A stretch of DNA of 64,000 bases, from contig BSBK01008417.1 in assembly GCA_027943335.1 (NCBI GenBank), forward strand, positions 64,501 through 128,500, read 5' to 3'. Below, piece after piece: positions 46,754 to 58,397 of this stretch (position 1 is the stretch's first letter; each line of letters opens with the position of its first letter). Position numbers and translations under genes: made by a program. The DNA is from Chamaecyparis obtusa (Eukaryota; Streptophyta; Pinopsida; Cupressales; Cupressaceae). The notes under the pieces were generated by a model. It did no database searches and was not told the origin of the DNA. It was given only the letters and a program-made list of their open reading frames with translations.

Positions 46754-47767
46754 TGTTAGAAATAGGGAATATTGAGAGGGGGAGTGAATTAGTATTCTAC
46801 AAACTTTATCTTTTTCCCAATTATGGATATAATAGATTATCTTTATACATGCATAACATAAGAAGCTAAACAACATGCATAATAATAAAGAACTCATAAC
46901 ACATTATTTGTTCTCAAGGAAACCCTAGCCAAGGGAAAACCTCGGTGGGGATGGTACCCACAAAGATCCACTAATCAAAAGTATCATATTAAGTATGTTG
47001 ACCCTGTTAGGAGTCTATTACAAGCATATAGTCTATCAATCCTGATTAAGGGACTAAAGGCCTTGTTAGAAGCCTCAACCCTGTTAGGAGTTGTAGCACA
47101 AAATGTGATTACCAGATGAGCCCACTGCCCAAACAAGTAATGTACAATATACATTGATTACAAAAATAGGTTAAGGTACATAACCTTATACTACTTGCAT
47201 CAATATCTCTTCACTACTCTTTTACTATCGCTATTACATATGCTTCATATACTTCGCATCATATCACTGCTTTATTACATTTCATTACTACTACTTGATA
47301 CTCCATCTAACTTTACAATTACAATTACATTTATACCAATAGCTTTATCCAAGATTTAACATCTAGGATGTCATCCCTTTATATTTTTAATTCATTATTT
47401 TGATAAACAAAATAATCCCTTAACTTTTACTAGTTCTATCTTCATATTCTGTCTTGTCAGCTTCACACTGTCTTCGGTAAAACCGTCATAACTTCTTCCA
47501 TAAATGCCATACTGACTTGCACTCCAAGATGGGTAATAAATAGAAATTATAGAGGCTATGTTCAAGTGTGCAAGCACTGAAATTACTCCAGTCAATGTCA
47601 CAAACAAAAATTATGTCTAGGTTCACTAGTAAAAACACTGTCTCACACTTAGACAAATTTGCAATACGCTCTGTCATACTTGCTCTCTGACCTATGTGAT
47701 CTTCATGTGGATCATATGTTTCCATAATGACAACATCTATGTAATCAAATCATCCAAATTTCCAACA
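46754..47767 (-). repeat. 3' LTR of element II (1,014 bp)
   Basis: Plus-strand ends TGTTAGAAATAGGGAATATT and AAATTTCCAACA. Contains GAGAGGGGGAGTGAAT at 46774-46789. Same length as the LTR at 62527-63540, with scattered differences. Confidence 0.93.
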
Positions 47768-48048
47768 ATCTCCCCCTTTGTCATTGGTGGCAACATATGA
47801 GAAAATTGGCTAAGTGTACAAGTCAAAATCTCAAAAATTGTTCAAAATTGTGGCCATAGTATAAAATACATACTATCCTTATAACTCCTCAAAAAATTAT
47901 TGTCTCTTAATATAGTACTCCCCCTAAGAGTAACAATCCTTATCATATACTATCAATTTTCTTCTATATATCTCTCCCCCTTTGACAACAATGACAAAAT
48001 AAGGTAGGGAGGGTTACAAAATTGTATCACAATTATACCTCAATTCAT
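47768..48048 (-). promoter_or_regulatory. Polypurine tract region of element II
   Basis: ATCTCCCCCTTTGTCATTGG at 47768-47787 complements a purine tract abutting the LTR. A second copy TCTCCCCCTTTGAC lies at 47973-47986, and CTCCCCCTAAG near 47928 may be a third. Confidence 0.8.
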
Positions 48049-51000
48049 TTATTGCAAAGCCGATAGGCTTGCAACACAATTTTCAAAATCTATCTTCATG
48101 GCTTCTATCTCCTTCTCCCATGATTTATTAATGGAATATGCCACGTTAAGTAGTGTGCTCAGTCCATAAGAAGCTATTTCACATACTTGGAGGTTTTCAA
48201 ATTTAAATTTCTGAAAAGATGTCTTAGCTAAAAGACATTCTTCCAATTGCTCTTCAATAATGCTTAACTTCATAGAAGCATGCTCTCTCAAAAGAGTGTA
48301 TCTTCTTAATTTCCTATCTCTCTCATCTTGCACAACTCTGATTTCATCATAAAGTTTCTAAACTTTCTTCTCAACATCACATACCTTCACATTGGGGCTA
48401 GACAGAAGGTTTGTTTCATTTAGAATTTCTGCTTCCTTCAACTTTATCTTCTGATCTTCTTTTGTTGTCAAGGTCTTTATTTTTGTACACTATATGTACA
48501 AAGATTTGCCTATTTCCAAATGCTTCCTGAAATCCTTGATACAAATATCAAGAGTGTTGATATCATTTCTGATATTCTGACTCATGTTCAAAAGCATTCT
48601 AGCCTCATAGGTTGCTTGTGATTTCACTTTTGCAATATCAAATAGGTTTTTGAATTCATTATCAAAGGTACTCATTACCTTCTTTGCTTTCTCCATAGGG
48701 TCTGCTTTTGCAATTTGTGTAGTTACAATGCTTTGTAACTTCTCAGTTAGTTCCTTTAGACACCCTTCAAGACTCTTCACTTTCTTATTCTTACCAATGA
48801 TTTTATTCAAGGATGTGATCAATTCCAACTGATCGTCATCATCTACTTCTTTTCCCAAATGCTCAATCATAGATCCAATTTGAGTCTTATTTCCAGTCTC
48901 AGGAGTAAGATTGATATCTTCTTTGGTGGGAATGGGAACTTGTTCCTCTGTTACTGGTGGTTCCACAACTATGGTCTCTGTCATCTCTTCTTCTTTTGTA
49001 GCTTCCTATTCTTCAAAGGCTGAATTGTCAACAATGTTCTCCAAATTCTTGAATACATTTTCATTAGTATCCAATGTGATTTTTGTACCTTCTACATTCA
49101 TTGTTTCATCTTCAATATTAATAGCTGGAGAAGAGGGAATGTCCTTTTGTACTTCCTCACCTACTTTCTCTATTGCAATTGATGATTCTCCAACATATTC
49201 TTCCATAACCTTGATAATAGCCTGTTCTATCTCAGAATTGATTTCTTCATACCTGCCTTCCATAATTTGAATTGTTCTCCTTTTGGATCTCAGATGGGTG
49301 CTTAGGGCTTTCATGATCTGACTGAAATGAGTTTCATCTCTTATTTCACAAAGCTTCCTCACAAGATTTTCTCTGATAGTTGTGTCCTCCTCTGATGTTC
49401 TCTTCTTCCTATTTACAAGTTTTTTATATAGATCATCAGGTTTTTGTCCTTGAATAGCATCAAATTTCTTGTTAGTCAAAATCATATGCTTCACAACTAC
49501 ATTCTCCAAATTAATTCTATCTGTATCATCATAAAGATCATAATATTTGTTCATTCTTGCAAAGTCACCATTCTCAATGATCTACTCATTAAGCTTTTCA
49601 ATTTTTGGTTTCCAAGCTTTCTTCTTAGTAGTGACATCATCTTTTACTTCTGTAATCTTTCTTGGAACTAGTTGCACTAGAGTTTTATGTCTCTTTCCTA
49701 GTCCAGTAGCACTTTCCTTAACTCTTTTGCTAGGTGTGGAGGAAGTGGATCTAGTAGACATCTTTGCTTCTATGTCCTTCTCAGTTACTTCCACTTTCAC
49801 CTTTACTTGTGGTTCATCCTGTTGCACTACAATTGATGATAAAGGAGGGATAGACAAAACTTCTTTTTGTCTACTCTCTCTAATTTCTGCTGATGTATGC
49901 TTTGCTACCAAAAAATCTCACTTTGTCATTCTTGTGTCTTTTAGGATTTTCTTAATAGTGCTCTCAACTCTCTTCTTAGACTGCTTCTCTTCAATTAGAA
50001 TCTTTGCAGAGTTGAAGTTCTCCTCAAAGGTTCCAAACCTATTACACTGAGTGTCTAACTTACATTTAAGTAATCTGCTAACATACTCTTTAGTCTCTAC
50101 CTAGATATCTCATAGCCAAGAGGGTCTATGAACTCTATTCTAGGCTCTACTACTTCAATATAGGTAAAGTCAGTATCCACCATAAAACATATATCATCTT
50201 TATATTTTTCACCAAGAGACTTAGGGATCCTTGATCTGCTAGACACAATATTTTGAAATGTCTTAATAACAAGTACTGCACTCTCATTTACACTGTCAAT
50301 AACATGTCTTCTGTATACTAGGTTAATCCTTTCCATTGTATTTTTTCCATCATTCCAGTCATTTCCTATGGTGTAAGGAAATATCCTCAAGAGATGAAAG
50401 AACATATATGTAATTAGGGATGAGAACCTAAACTATGTATACTTAGTTTTCTTGATCTTCTCCAAGTTCTCAAACAATTGAATTCTTAGAATTTCACACA
50501 TATCAACTTGTGCCCTATCAACACACATTAGATAGGCTGCATGTACCATTCTAGCTGCCATGTCATCCTCTCTTGAATTTGCACAAAATTTAGTAGTTAG
50601 GATCTTGGATAAGTATCTCACATCATCTTGTTTGATCTTACTAATCACAATTCCTCTACCATTATAGGATGGGTTTGTGTTGTCAATGACTATTTTCCTC
50701 ATGTTTTTATCATTTAAAGGAATAGCTCCAGTTTTAGATAATCTAATGACTTCATGAATCAAATCTACTGTAATATCTATCACTTTGTCTTCTAGCCAAA
50801 ACTTTCCATTATGAAGTCTACTCAAGATAATCTTAGTACATTCTTCATTATCAAATTCATACTATAATCCATACTTAACAATTTCATTATGTTCCAAATA
50901 TTCAAAACCTTGTTTCAGTTTCATATCCTGATTGTAAATCTTCTGATATTCATCTGTGAAATCACTATCACTCACTATCTCTAGTTTTCATCCAAGATAA

Positions 51001-51480
51001 CTTCTGACATTTTCTAAGTGTAAAACTCCATTTGGTATGGATGATAATGCAAACCTAGGGTCTTCTTCCAAGGGTTCTACTAGTTCCCTTTTCAATTTAG
51101 GTCTATTCTTATCTCTGACATTGTGTATTAAGGAAACATCCATGATTTCTTCAAATTCCTTTACTAATTCAAAGATTTGTCAAGTAAAATACCTTAATTT
51201 CATGATTTTAGGGCTTGCGTAGATTCAACACACAATTCTTCTCCAAATCCTTGCAAAATGCTTTCAATCACTGCTCTTTGATCTCCTTGACACTTGAATT
51301 CACTTTGATGATCAAATAATACCGATCATAACCTTTTATTAATTCAATCTCACTTATATTTGACATCACATTCAATTCTTTTGCCTCTTCTTTCCAAAAA
51401 GTTGTTTTTGCTAACCTAGAAAGCTTAAAACTTCTTGCGATCTCGCAAAACTTAATATTTTTCTTTGCACTCCCAATCAT
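48049..51480 (-). pseudogene. Element II ORF2, about 1,144 codons, family unknown
   Basis: Best start is ATG 51480 (MIGSAKKNIKFCEIARSF); more upstream codons belong to solo LTR F. The N-terminal half reads RFALSSIPNGVLHLENVRSY, FWLEDKVIDITVDLIHEV, MVHAAYLMCVDRAQVDMCEI and FRFSSLITYMFFHLLRIFP. The central part has YKDDICFMVDTDFTYIEVVE. The C-terminal part is helical and charged, ending SYGLSTLLNVAYSINKSW and the stop at 48049. Frame is lost between 51268 and 50825 and regained between 50097 and 49911. It aligns along its length with element I ORF2 (for example YYDLYDDTDR with YYERYDSENQ). No catalytic motif is seen; a structural or capsid-like role is one guess. Confidence 0.72.
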
Positions 51481-51482
51481 AG

Positions 51483-53910
51483 TGTTATACACTAAGTTTT
51501 CACCCTTAGTTCAAGCTCTTGTAGTCTTGATAACTCAGTATAACTTGGGAATCATCTCAAGGTTGTGGGACCTTTGCTAACCGAGATGAAACCTCTAGGT
51601 TCTAGGCTAGTTCCTCTTGGATTATCACCTTAGTTTTCTCTTGACAGGAAAAGTAAATCTTTGAGGGGAAAGGGATAGAAGGAATGCATAAAATGGAAAT
51701 AACTAAAAGAAAACTATCCTACTGGGTGATGCACTAAAATTAGGGTTTGGATCTTAGTATAGAGGAATGAGATCAATGGAAGAATTAGGTCTAATAAGTC
51801 ACCACTCACTAGATAGGCTTGCATAAGTATTTCATAGGAAAGCCGAAACAAAAGACTCAACCTATGACCTGTAAAAAAACATCCTCTTCTGTAACTCAGT
51901 GTAGGAATGAGACAAGACTGTTAGGGGCTATAGCATACCCACAAAACATCTAAATCAGATCAAACATAGTAACACACAAAATGTAGAAGGTAAGAGGGAC
52001 TAGGAACCCTAGTTTCCATTAACAAAATTCATAGACTTCAATCCAATAAGAGATAAACAAAGACAAGGAAGCATAAGGACATGAAGAACTATCACAAAAC
52101 ACTTCTACAATGTTTTTATCTATCAATGGGAATTACAGAATGTGAGAAACCAAGGGGTAGGAAGAAATGTCACAGATAGCTTCCCAAGAAAGAGTCTTTC
52201 TTTTTTACAAAATGTGAATTCTGAGCTCTACAAGCTCCAAAAAACACTATATAAAACACTCACTACACGTAGGCAAGAGTCAAAAATCTAACCAGGGTTA
52301 CAAGATTTACAATTTAATAATCAACCCTAGGGTACCGATCAACCAAAGTCAAATCTGATCATGAATATCTTCTTGCAACATCATGGTTGATCAGATAAAT
52401 GACCTTGGGTACCCATCCCTGTACTACATTGCCTGCAGATAAACAACCTGGACTCATCATTTTTCTTGCACAAAAGTCTCACCATGAATGCTAACTGGTA
52501 CCCTGCTGGGACAAAGAACTGACCCCTGATGGCTGCCCAGACTTCTTCATCACTTTTTCATAAGTGCGCATGTCCTACAACATCAACTCTTAGCTACCTG
52601 CCACTCACAACCATTTCTACAAAAGAAAAGCCCGTGAAAACTATCGTACTGCTTTGAAAATGTCATTGGTCGCATGATTGCATGAGCCCAAAAGCCTTCA
52701 TGCGATCATGTGACAAGCCTCATTGAATCTGCCACTCTACCATGAAAGACACCCGGTCCCACCAAATATCTACCTGTCAACCACGTGGACCAACAGGAAA
52801 CCTGCACGTCACCACTCGAAGCCCCTGTTGACTGTTGATGACCCGTCACATGATCCCATGGCCGCAAGAGATGGCATGCGATCATGCGACAAGCCTTTGA
52901 GATGTTAACTACAAACTTAACTCTAGGTTCTTCCTTGGGCTCATCTTCCCCTTAGTCACAAAGTCACTTAATGTTTTTCTTAACCTTGGGCTTTATCCAG
53001 TGACTACGCGAAACCCATATCCATGCAACTGGACACTTGCCAAGTCTAGAGCCCACCTAAAAGCTGAGACCCCAATTGAATGGTGGTTGCATGATCTCAT
53101 GGGCTTGGAAGACTCCATGAGATCATACAACCACCGTTCGTCACACTTAACCCCTACAGATACTCTTGACCCACGAGTCACTGAGATCACATTGGCTGGT
53201 TGTCGCATGATCTCATGGAATTGAAAGATTCCATGAGATTATGAGACAACCGTCAGACCTTTACCACACTGGTACTGCAAGCTTTGGGCCCACCAACAAA
53301 TGTTCATCACCAGCCGGCAAATGAAACATGAACACATCACCAAACTGCAGGCTCTTATCGGCGTGGTTAACAGCTAGTTACATGTTCACATAGCCTAAAA
53401 AGGGACTATGTGATCATGTGACAAACCACTAGCATTCTTTAATAGGACCATTAATGGTTAGTTTCATGGTCATGAGATCATGCGATCATGCAAAAACCCG
53501 CATAACAGCTTGCCAAAAACCAACTGGGCCCCACTTGTCAGAGTTGCGCACTTATGAAATGAATGCCACTAGAGGAAGAAGTGTGAAACATGAGGTGTTC
53601 AAAACACAGAGGGTTTCCAGAGTGAAGGTCAAAAACACACTGGACTTTCAGGGTGAAGGTCGAAAACACAGAGGGTTTTTAACACTGAACACTTTTTGGA
53701 ACCCTGCAACAGTATTTCTTGTAAGTTTTTAAAATTGAATAACTTCCTAGGTTTTGCGAATTAGGTCATGTGATCTGGACTGGAGCATGGTGAAATATTG
53801 AAGAACATGGGGTCAAGAGCGCAAATCATGAAACTTGGGGAATCAACTTCACAAATGAAAACAAGCTGGACTGTGGCCAAAATTGTATGACAGGGAAATT
53901 TTGGGTAACA
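51483..53910 (+). repeat. Solo LTR F (2,428 bp) with hairpin repeats
   Basis: Ends TGTTATACACTAAG and TTTTGGGTAACA, flanked by TSD CATAG (51478-51482 and 53911-53915). It lies between ORF1 and ORF2 of element II; removing it leaves a gap of about 110 bases there against 92 in element I. CTATATAAAACAC near 52248 would be a TATA box for plus orientation. No coding similarity is seen, and the short frames near 52700-53730 look accidental. Confidence 0.85.
52668..53498. repeat. Dispersed family of five to six hairpin repeats in LTR F
   Basis: Imperfect inverted repeats at 52668-52719, 52844-52890, 53082-53135, 53198-53251 and 53373-53433, plus a partial one at 53456-53498. All share arms like GTYGCATGATCNCATG and CATGNGATCATGNGAC around a loop of about 10-15 bases. 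The copy at 53082 has arms GGTGGTTG and CAACCACC plus ATGATCTCATGG and CCATGAGATCAT, nearly perfect. Sequence between copies is unrelated. Confidence 0.82.
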
Positions 53911-54022
53911 CATAGCATTAGAACATCATAAACTACCTTGCATTAACTGCGCACGACTCAGTTCATCATATATCTACTTCTACACTTAATTTAAGTTCCT
54001 ATTCTACTACAATTTACATAAA

Positions 54023-54926
54023 TTAAGTACTTTGAGATAGGTCAGGTAAAGATTCATTATTATCTTTGAATACTTCACCTTCCTGATTACCTTCAATGTT
54101 GAATATGTCTCCTTGATTTGTGCTTTTGATAAACTTCACTTCATCTGAATTACTACAACATCCTTTCTGACTGTTACTTGCATCTTCATTTCTTCTTGCA
54201 TGAAATATAGGATTAGGATTAGGATGAAAAACTCTATTGTTCATTCTGCAAAACCTTGTTGTATGTCCAATCTTGTTACATATTTGACAAATAATTCCAT
54301 TGTTTCCATATCTTGATCCAGGTTGATTGATTTGTGATCTGTAGTTTCTAGCAATGTGTCCAACCTTGTTGCATCTATAACATAATACTCCATTTCTTCT
54401 ATTCATATCTTCAGTAGGTTTCTTATCTGCATTGTTAGTATTCCTAAATATTCTACTACCATCATTATTCTCAATAAATTTAGGTTTCCTACATTCAATA
54501 GCTCTATGTCCAAAACTATGACAATTGTAAAAATAACCATTAAGAGGTTTAAATTTTTTACCTATGCAATCTCTCTTCATATGACCAATAGTATTACAAG
54601 AAAAACATCTACCTTTGAATTTTATTTGTATAACTTTGGGTGATTCCTCTTGCTTTTATGATTCTTCTTCTTTAGGTGTATCTTCAGATTTGTTGATCTC
54701 ATCAAGCTTCTTCTCATCTATGCTTTCAGATATCTTCAGATCTAGTTCCTTGCCTTCATCATTTTCTTTAAAAGTGTTGAATCCAAGACCAATCTTATCA
54801 TAGAATGGTTTTTGATAAGATATTTGTTCATCAATCTTCTCACTAGTTGAATATAGCCTTTCAAGTTGTTGTTTGGATTGAGTTAGTTCACCTTTCACAA
54901 TCTTATTGTATTTCTCAAGTTTATCA
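54023..54926 (-). pseudogene. Element II ORF1, C-terminal part with zinc knuckles
   Basis: Continues ORF1 after copia N. KLEKYNKIVKGELTQSKQQL matches element I. An acidic spacer follows, then knuckles GRCFSCNTIGHMKRDC (intact, near 54600), YFYNCHSFGHRAIEC (first Cys lost), CYRCNKVGHIARNY (last Cys lost) and CQICNKIGHTTRFC (intact). It ends NNESLPDLSQST and a stop at 54023. Four knuckles is more than copia gag normally carries (one). One stop near 54660 separates it into two open blocks. Confidence 0.82.
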
Positions 54927-55536
54927 TGTTAATATGATTTAGAACAAAAGAGAGGGGGGGTGAATTAGTTGTTCTCAGGTCCTGATGTATAAAACAATCT
55001 CATAAAGTTATTCTTAAATCAGATCTAAAACCAAAACAAACTCGGTCATCATTGATTCAATAATAGAAACACCTAACAATGCAGTCCACTACCCAGCTGT
55101 AACTTAACTTGTAAAACATAGTAATGTTCAGATCTAAACACACACACAAGTATAAACACCAAGATTTATAGTGGAAACCCAATTTGGGAAAAACCACTTT
55201 GTAACATGCTACTATTATTTTCACTCTTTTGAAGTGAGCTCAGTCGACACTAACATCACTCGGCTTAAACATGATTTTCCTGGTTAAGCCTACCAGTTTA
55301 GTCTTGAGTCTTACTAAGATAAACAATACATTATCTCATCATAGTGCAACATAGTCAAGTGCACTTTGTAGTATCAAGATAACTCAACCTTTCCCTAGGT
55401 GCTATTGTTACCAACCTTTCTTAGCCCCTTAGAAACACTCAAATAGATATAGTACATTCCTAAGTAGCAACAGTCTTACCAATTAAGGTTTGACATCAAT
55501 GACAATACAACAATTGTTTCAATTTGGTTTCCAACA
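54927..55536 (-). repeat. 3' LTR of copia N, deleted form (610 bp)
   Basis: Plus-strand ends TGTTAATATGATTTAGAAC and TTTGGTTTCCAACA. Compared with the 1,494-bp partner it lacks 874 bp between two CTCGGT copies, plus a 10-base difference nearby. Confidence 0.92.
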
Positions 55537-56102
55537 ATCTCCCTCTTTGGCATTGATGGCAATAGCATATGGTATCACCTGAATAACACATCGATTACCA
55601 ACCAATCCAAAAATTTATCTGTCCATCAGAAAATTATTTATAATATCCTTAGCTTCATTCTGATTCAGAATCCTATAAGCCTCACTTCTTTGACCATCAA
55701 AAGTATTCAGATCTCCCTCTATCCTGATTCTTCATTTCAGTTCATCATCCTCTTTCCTTTTCCTTTTAGTTCCATCAACTCATCAACTCTTGATCATATC
55801 TCATGTGTTATCATATCAGTACATTCTCCCTCTTTGACAAAAAGTGCCAAAGTAGCAACTAAAACATACATCCATCAGATGTAGATAATATCTGTACAGC
55901 TTAGTGTCTTTCCTTCTATCATCTTGCTTATGACTGATTCCTTGTCTTTGCTTCTCTTCACAACTCTAGGCCAGCCCTAAAGTGTGACAATCTTCTGCAT
56001 CAATTTGTGAAATGTTCCGTTGTAGCACATTTGATGCAATGCTCCTAGCTTGTCTAAGCAGCCTTAGTTAGGGGAAGAACACCTAATTGACTTCTCAAAT
56101 AC
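55537..56102 (-). promoter_or_regulatory. Polypurine tract region of copia N
   Basis: ATCTCCCTCTTTGGC at 55537-55551 complements the tract next to the LTR. Further copies are ATCTCCCTCTAT at 55711-55722 and ATTCTCCCTCTTTGAC at 55823-55838. The rest is non-coding. Confidence 0.8.
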
Positions 56103-56834
56103 TCATGAGATTCTTTGGGTAAACCTTTTAGTGAATATGTCTGCTATTTGTTCTTTTGTATTCACATATTCCATCCAAACTTCTTTGTCTTGTACTAATT
56201 CTCTCAAGTAGTGATACTTGATTGCAATGTGTTTTGTCTTAGTGTGGATCACCGGATTCTTAGAAATATTGATAACACTTGTGTTGTCACAGAAAATAAC
56301 AATAGGTTTAGTGATTTCTTCTTTCATGCCTATCAACAATTATTTTATCCATACCAAGTTTGAATAGTTCACTGCAGCAGCAACATACTCAGCCTCGATA
56401 GTAGATTGGGAAATGCAATTTTGTTTCTTGCTTGTCCAGGAGACTAATCTCTATCCAAGAAAGAAAGCTCCACCACTTGTACTCTTTCTGTCATCTACAT
56501 TTCCTACCCAATCCACATCTGTATAAACTCAAAGTTCAAATTTGTCATCCTTCTTATAATATAGACCATAGTCAGCAGTTCCTTTCAAGTATCTCATAAT
56601 TCTTTTCATGGCCATCATATATGTTTCCTTTAGATTAGCAAAGAATCTTGCCACAATCCCAATAGCTAATGCAATATCTGGTCTATTGTGTACAACATAC
56701 TACAATTTTCCAATCATGGATCTATACAGAGTCTGATTCACTTCTACTAACTTTTGTCCAGTAACCATAGGAGTTCCCACTGGTTTAGCATCTTCCATCC
56801 CAAAAGTTTTTAGTATTTCATTAACATAATTGGA
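56103..56834 (-). pseudogene. Copia N RNase H
   Basis: Reads EILKTFGMEDAKPVGTPMVT, YRSMIGKL*YVVHNRPDIA, MRYLKGTADYGLYYKKDDKF, YTDVDWVGNVDDRKSTSGGA, then IEAEYVAAAVNYSNLVWIK and a stop. It ends with an open block FCDNTSVINISKNPVIHTKT to EQIADIFTKRFT. Catalytic acidic residues appear present. Three or four stops separate it from RT. Confidence 0.85.
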
Positions 56835-57524
56835 CTATGTAATGAAAATTCCATTCTTCTTCTGATATACTTGTAAACTAACAAAGAATTTGATCTCACC
56901 AAACATACTCATTTCAAATTCAATTTGCATTTCATTTGAGAAACTTTTACATAATGCATCTTGTCCACCAAAAATAATGTCATCAACAAAATTTTTTGCC
57001 AACAGGACACCTTTACCTTCTTCATCCTTCATGTATAGATTGCTTGTGTCATTTGTTCTTGAAAATCCAATCTGTATCAAGTAGTTGTGCAACCTTTCAT
57101 ACCATGCTCTAGGGGCTTGCTTCAATCCATATAATGTTTTGTTCAATTTGCACACCATGTGTCTTCTATTTGGATCAATAAAACCTTCTGGTTGTTCTAT
57201 GTAAACTTCTTCTTTTAGTATACCATTAAAAAATGTAGACTTGACATCTATTTGATATACCTTGAAATCTTTATAAGCAGCATATGCAAATAGAGTTCTT
57301 ACTCCTTCCAATCTAGCTATAGGGGCAAATGTCTCCCCATAATCTATTCCTTCTTCTTGTGCATAGCCTTTGCATACCAGCCTAGCTTTGTTCCTAGTGA
57401 TTTCACCATTTTCATTCATCTTATTTCGAAATACCCACTTTGTTCCTATAACATTCTTATTTTCAGGTCTCAGCACTAGAGTCCAAGTATCATTCTTCTC
57501 AATCTGGTCAATTTCTTCATTCAT
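56835..57524 (-). pseudogene. Copia N reverse transcriptase (229-codon open block)
   Basis: Opens [20 protein letters not shown] and continues [76 protein letters not shown] and the active site FVDDIIFGG (FVDD at 56979-56990). All conserved copia RT blocks are present in one frame. It closes at a TAG in IFIT*SNYVNEIL, where relatives have Gln. A further stop separates it from the hinge upstream. Confidence 0.9.
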
Positions 57525-58397
57525 TGCTTATATCCAGTCTTCATTCTCCAATGCTTCTCTAGTTTTCTTTGGTTCAAATTCACATAGTAGAGATGTTGGA
57601 TCCTTAGTCTTACTTCTAGTTTGGAATCTAGTATCTTTGTCTTCAATTATTTGTTCAGGCTTATGATGTCTTCTCACATATTTTGCCAAAATAGGTTTAG
57701 CTATTCTCTCCTCTATTTCATCATGTTCCTCAATAAGATTGTTAGATTCAACTTCAGAATGCTCAACAACCTCTTCCTGATCCTCAATAGCATTTTCTTG
57801 TAGCTCAACATGTTCTTGTTCTCTCTCAGCACTATTTTCTTGATGCTCGGTAGCTTCTGTCTGTCGCTCAGCATTGCTTACCTGAGAATCGACATCGGGT
57901 GCAAGTCTGTTACTTGCCTCTTCTTCCTCTTCAATGTACAGAAAAGATCTATAATCTTCTGGTTCTCTTTTACTGTCAGCTTCATTTCTTTCTACATACT
58001 CATCAATTTTGACATTCACACTTTCCACAATTTTGTTAGTGTTAGAGTTCAAACAATTATAAGCTTTACTTTTTGTGGAGTACCCTAGGAATATGCCTTC
58101 ATCACTCTTAGCATCAAACTTTCCATTCCTAGTGTCTTTTAATATATAGCACTTACTTCCAAAGATTCTAACGTAATTAACACTCGGTGCATGCCCATGC
58201 CATAATTCATAAGGTGTCATATTCGTACCTTTCTTGATTTGTACTCGGTTAAGAGTGTAGATAGAAATGCTTATAGCTTCTTTCCAATATTTCTATGCCA
58301 CATTCTTTTCAATCATCAATGTCCTTGCACAATCCAAGATAGATTTGTTTCTCCTTTCTGCTATATCATTCTGTGGAGGTGTTTTAGGTGCAGACAT
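57525..58397 (-). pseudogene. Copia N integrase C-terminal part and hinge
   Basis: After a TAG at the Gln of KR*MSAPKTPPQND, the catalytic Glu region reads NDIAERRNKSILDCARTLMI with Glu kept. Then TPYELWHGHAPSVNYVRIFG and EGIFLGYSTKSKAYNCLN follow. A Glu-rich hinge with repeating H-x-E-x-x and Q-E-N-A units (HQENSAEREQEHVELQENAI) leads to AKPILAKYVRRHHKPEQII and the RT. The open block is 57528-58220. Confidence 0.85.

Noticed and set aside
51481..51492. Upstream ATG extension (MYNT) as the start of element II ORF2
   Set aside because: Those codons lie in solo LTR F and its TSD. The natural start is the ATG at 51480, which abuts the insertion.
52668..53498. Regularly spaced hairpins as a CRISPR array
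   Set aside because: Spacing is irregular, repeats are diverged inverted repeats and the genome is a plant's.
52723..53732. Short plus- and minus-strand open frames in 52.7-53.7 kb as genes
   Set aside because: They lie in solo LTR F, overlap the hairpin repeats on both strands and show no family similarity; their openness reflects higher GC.
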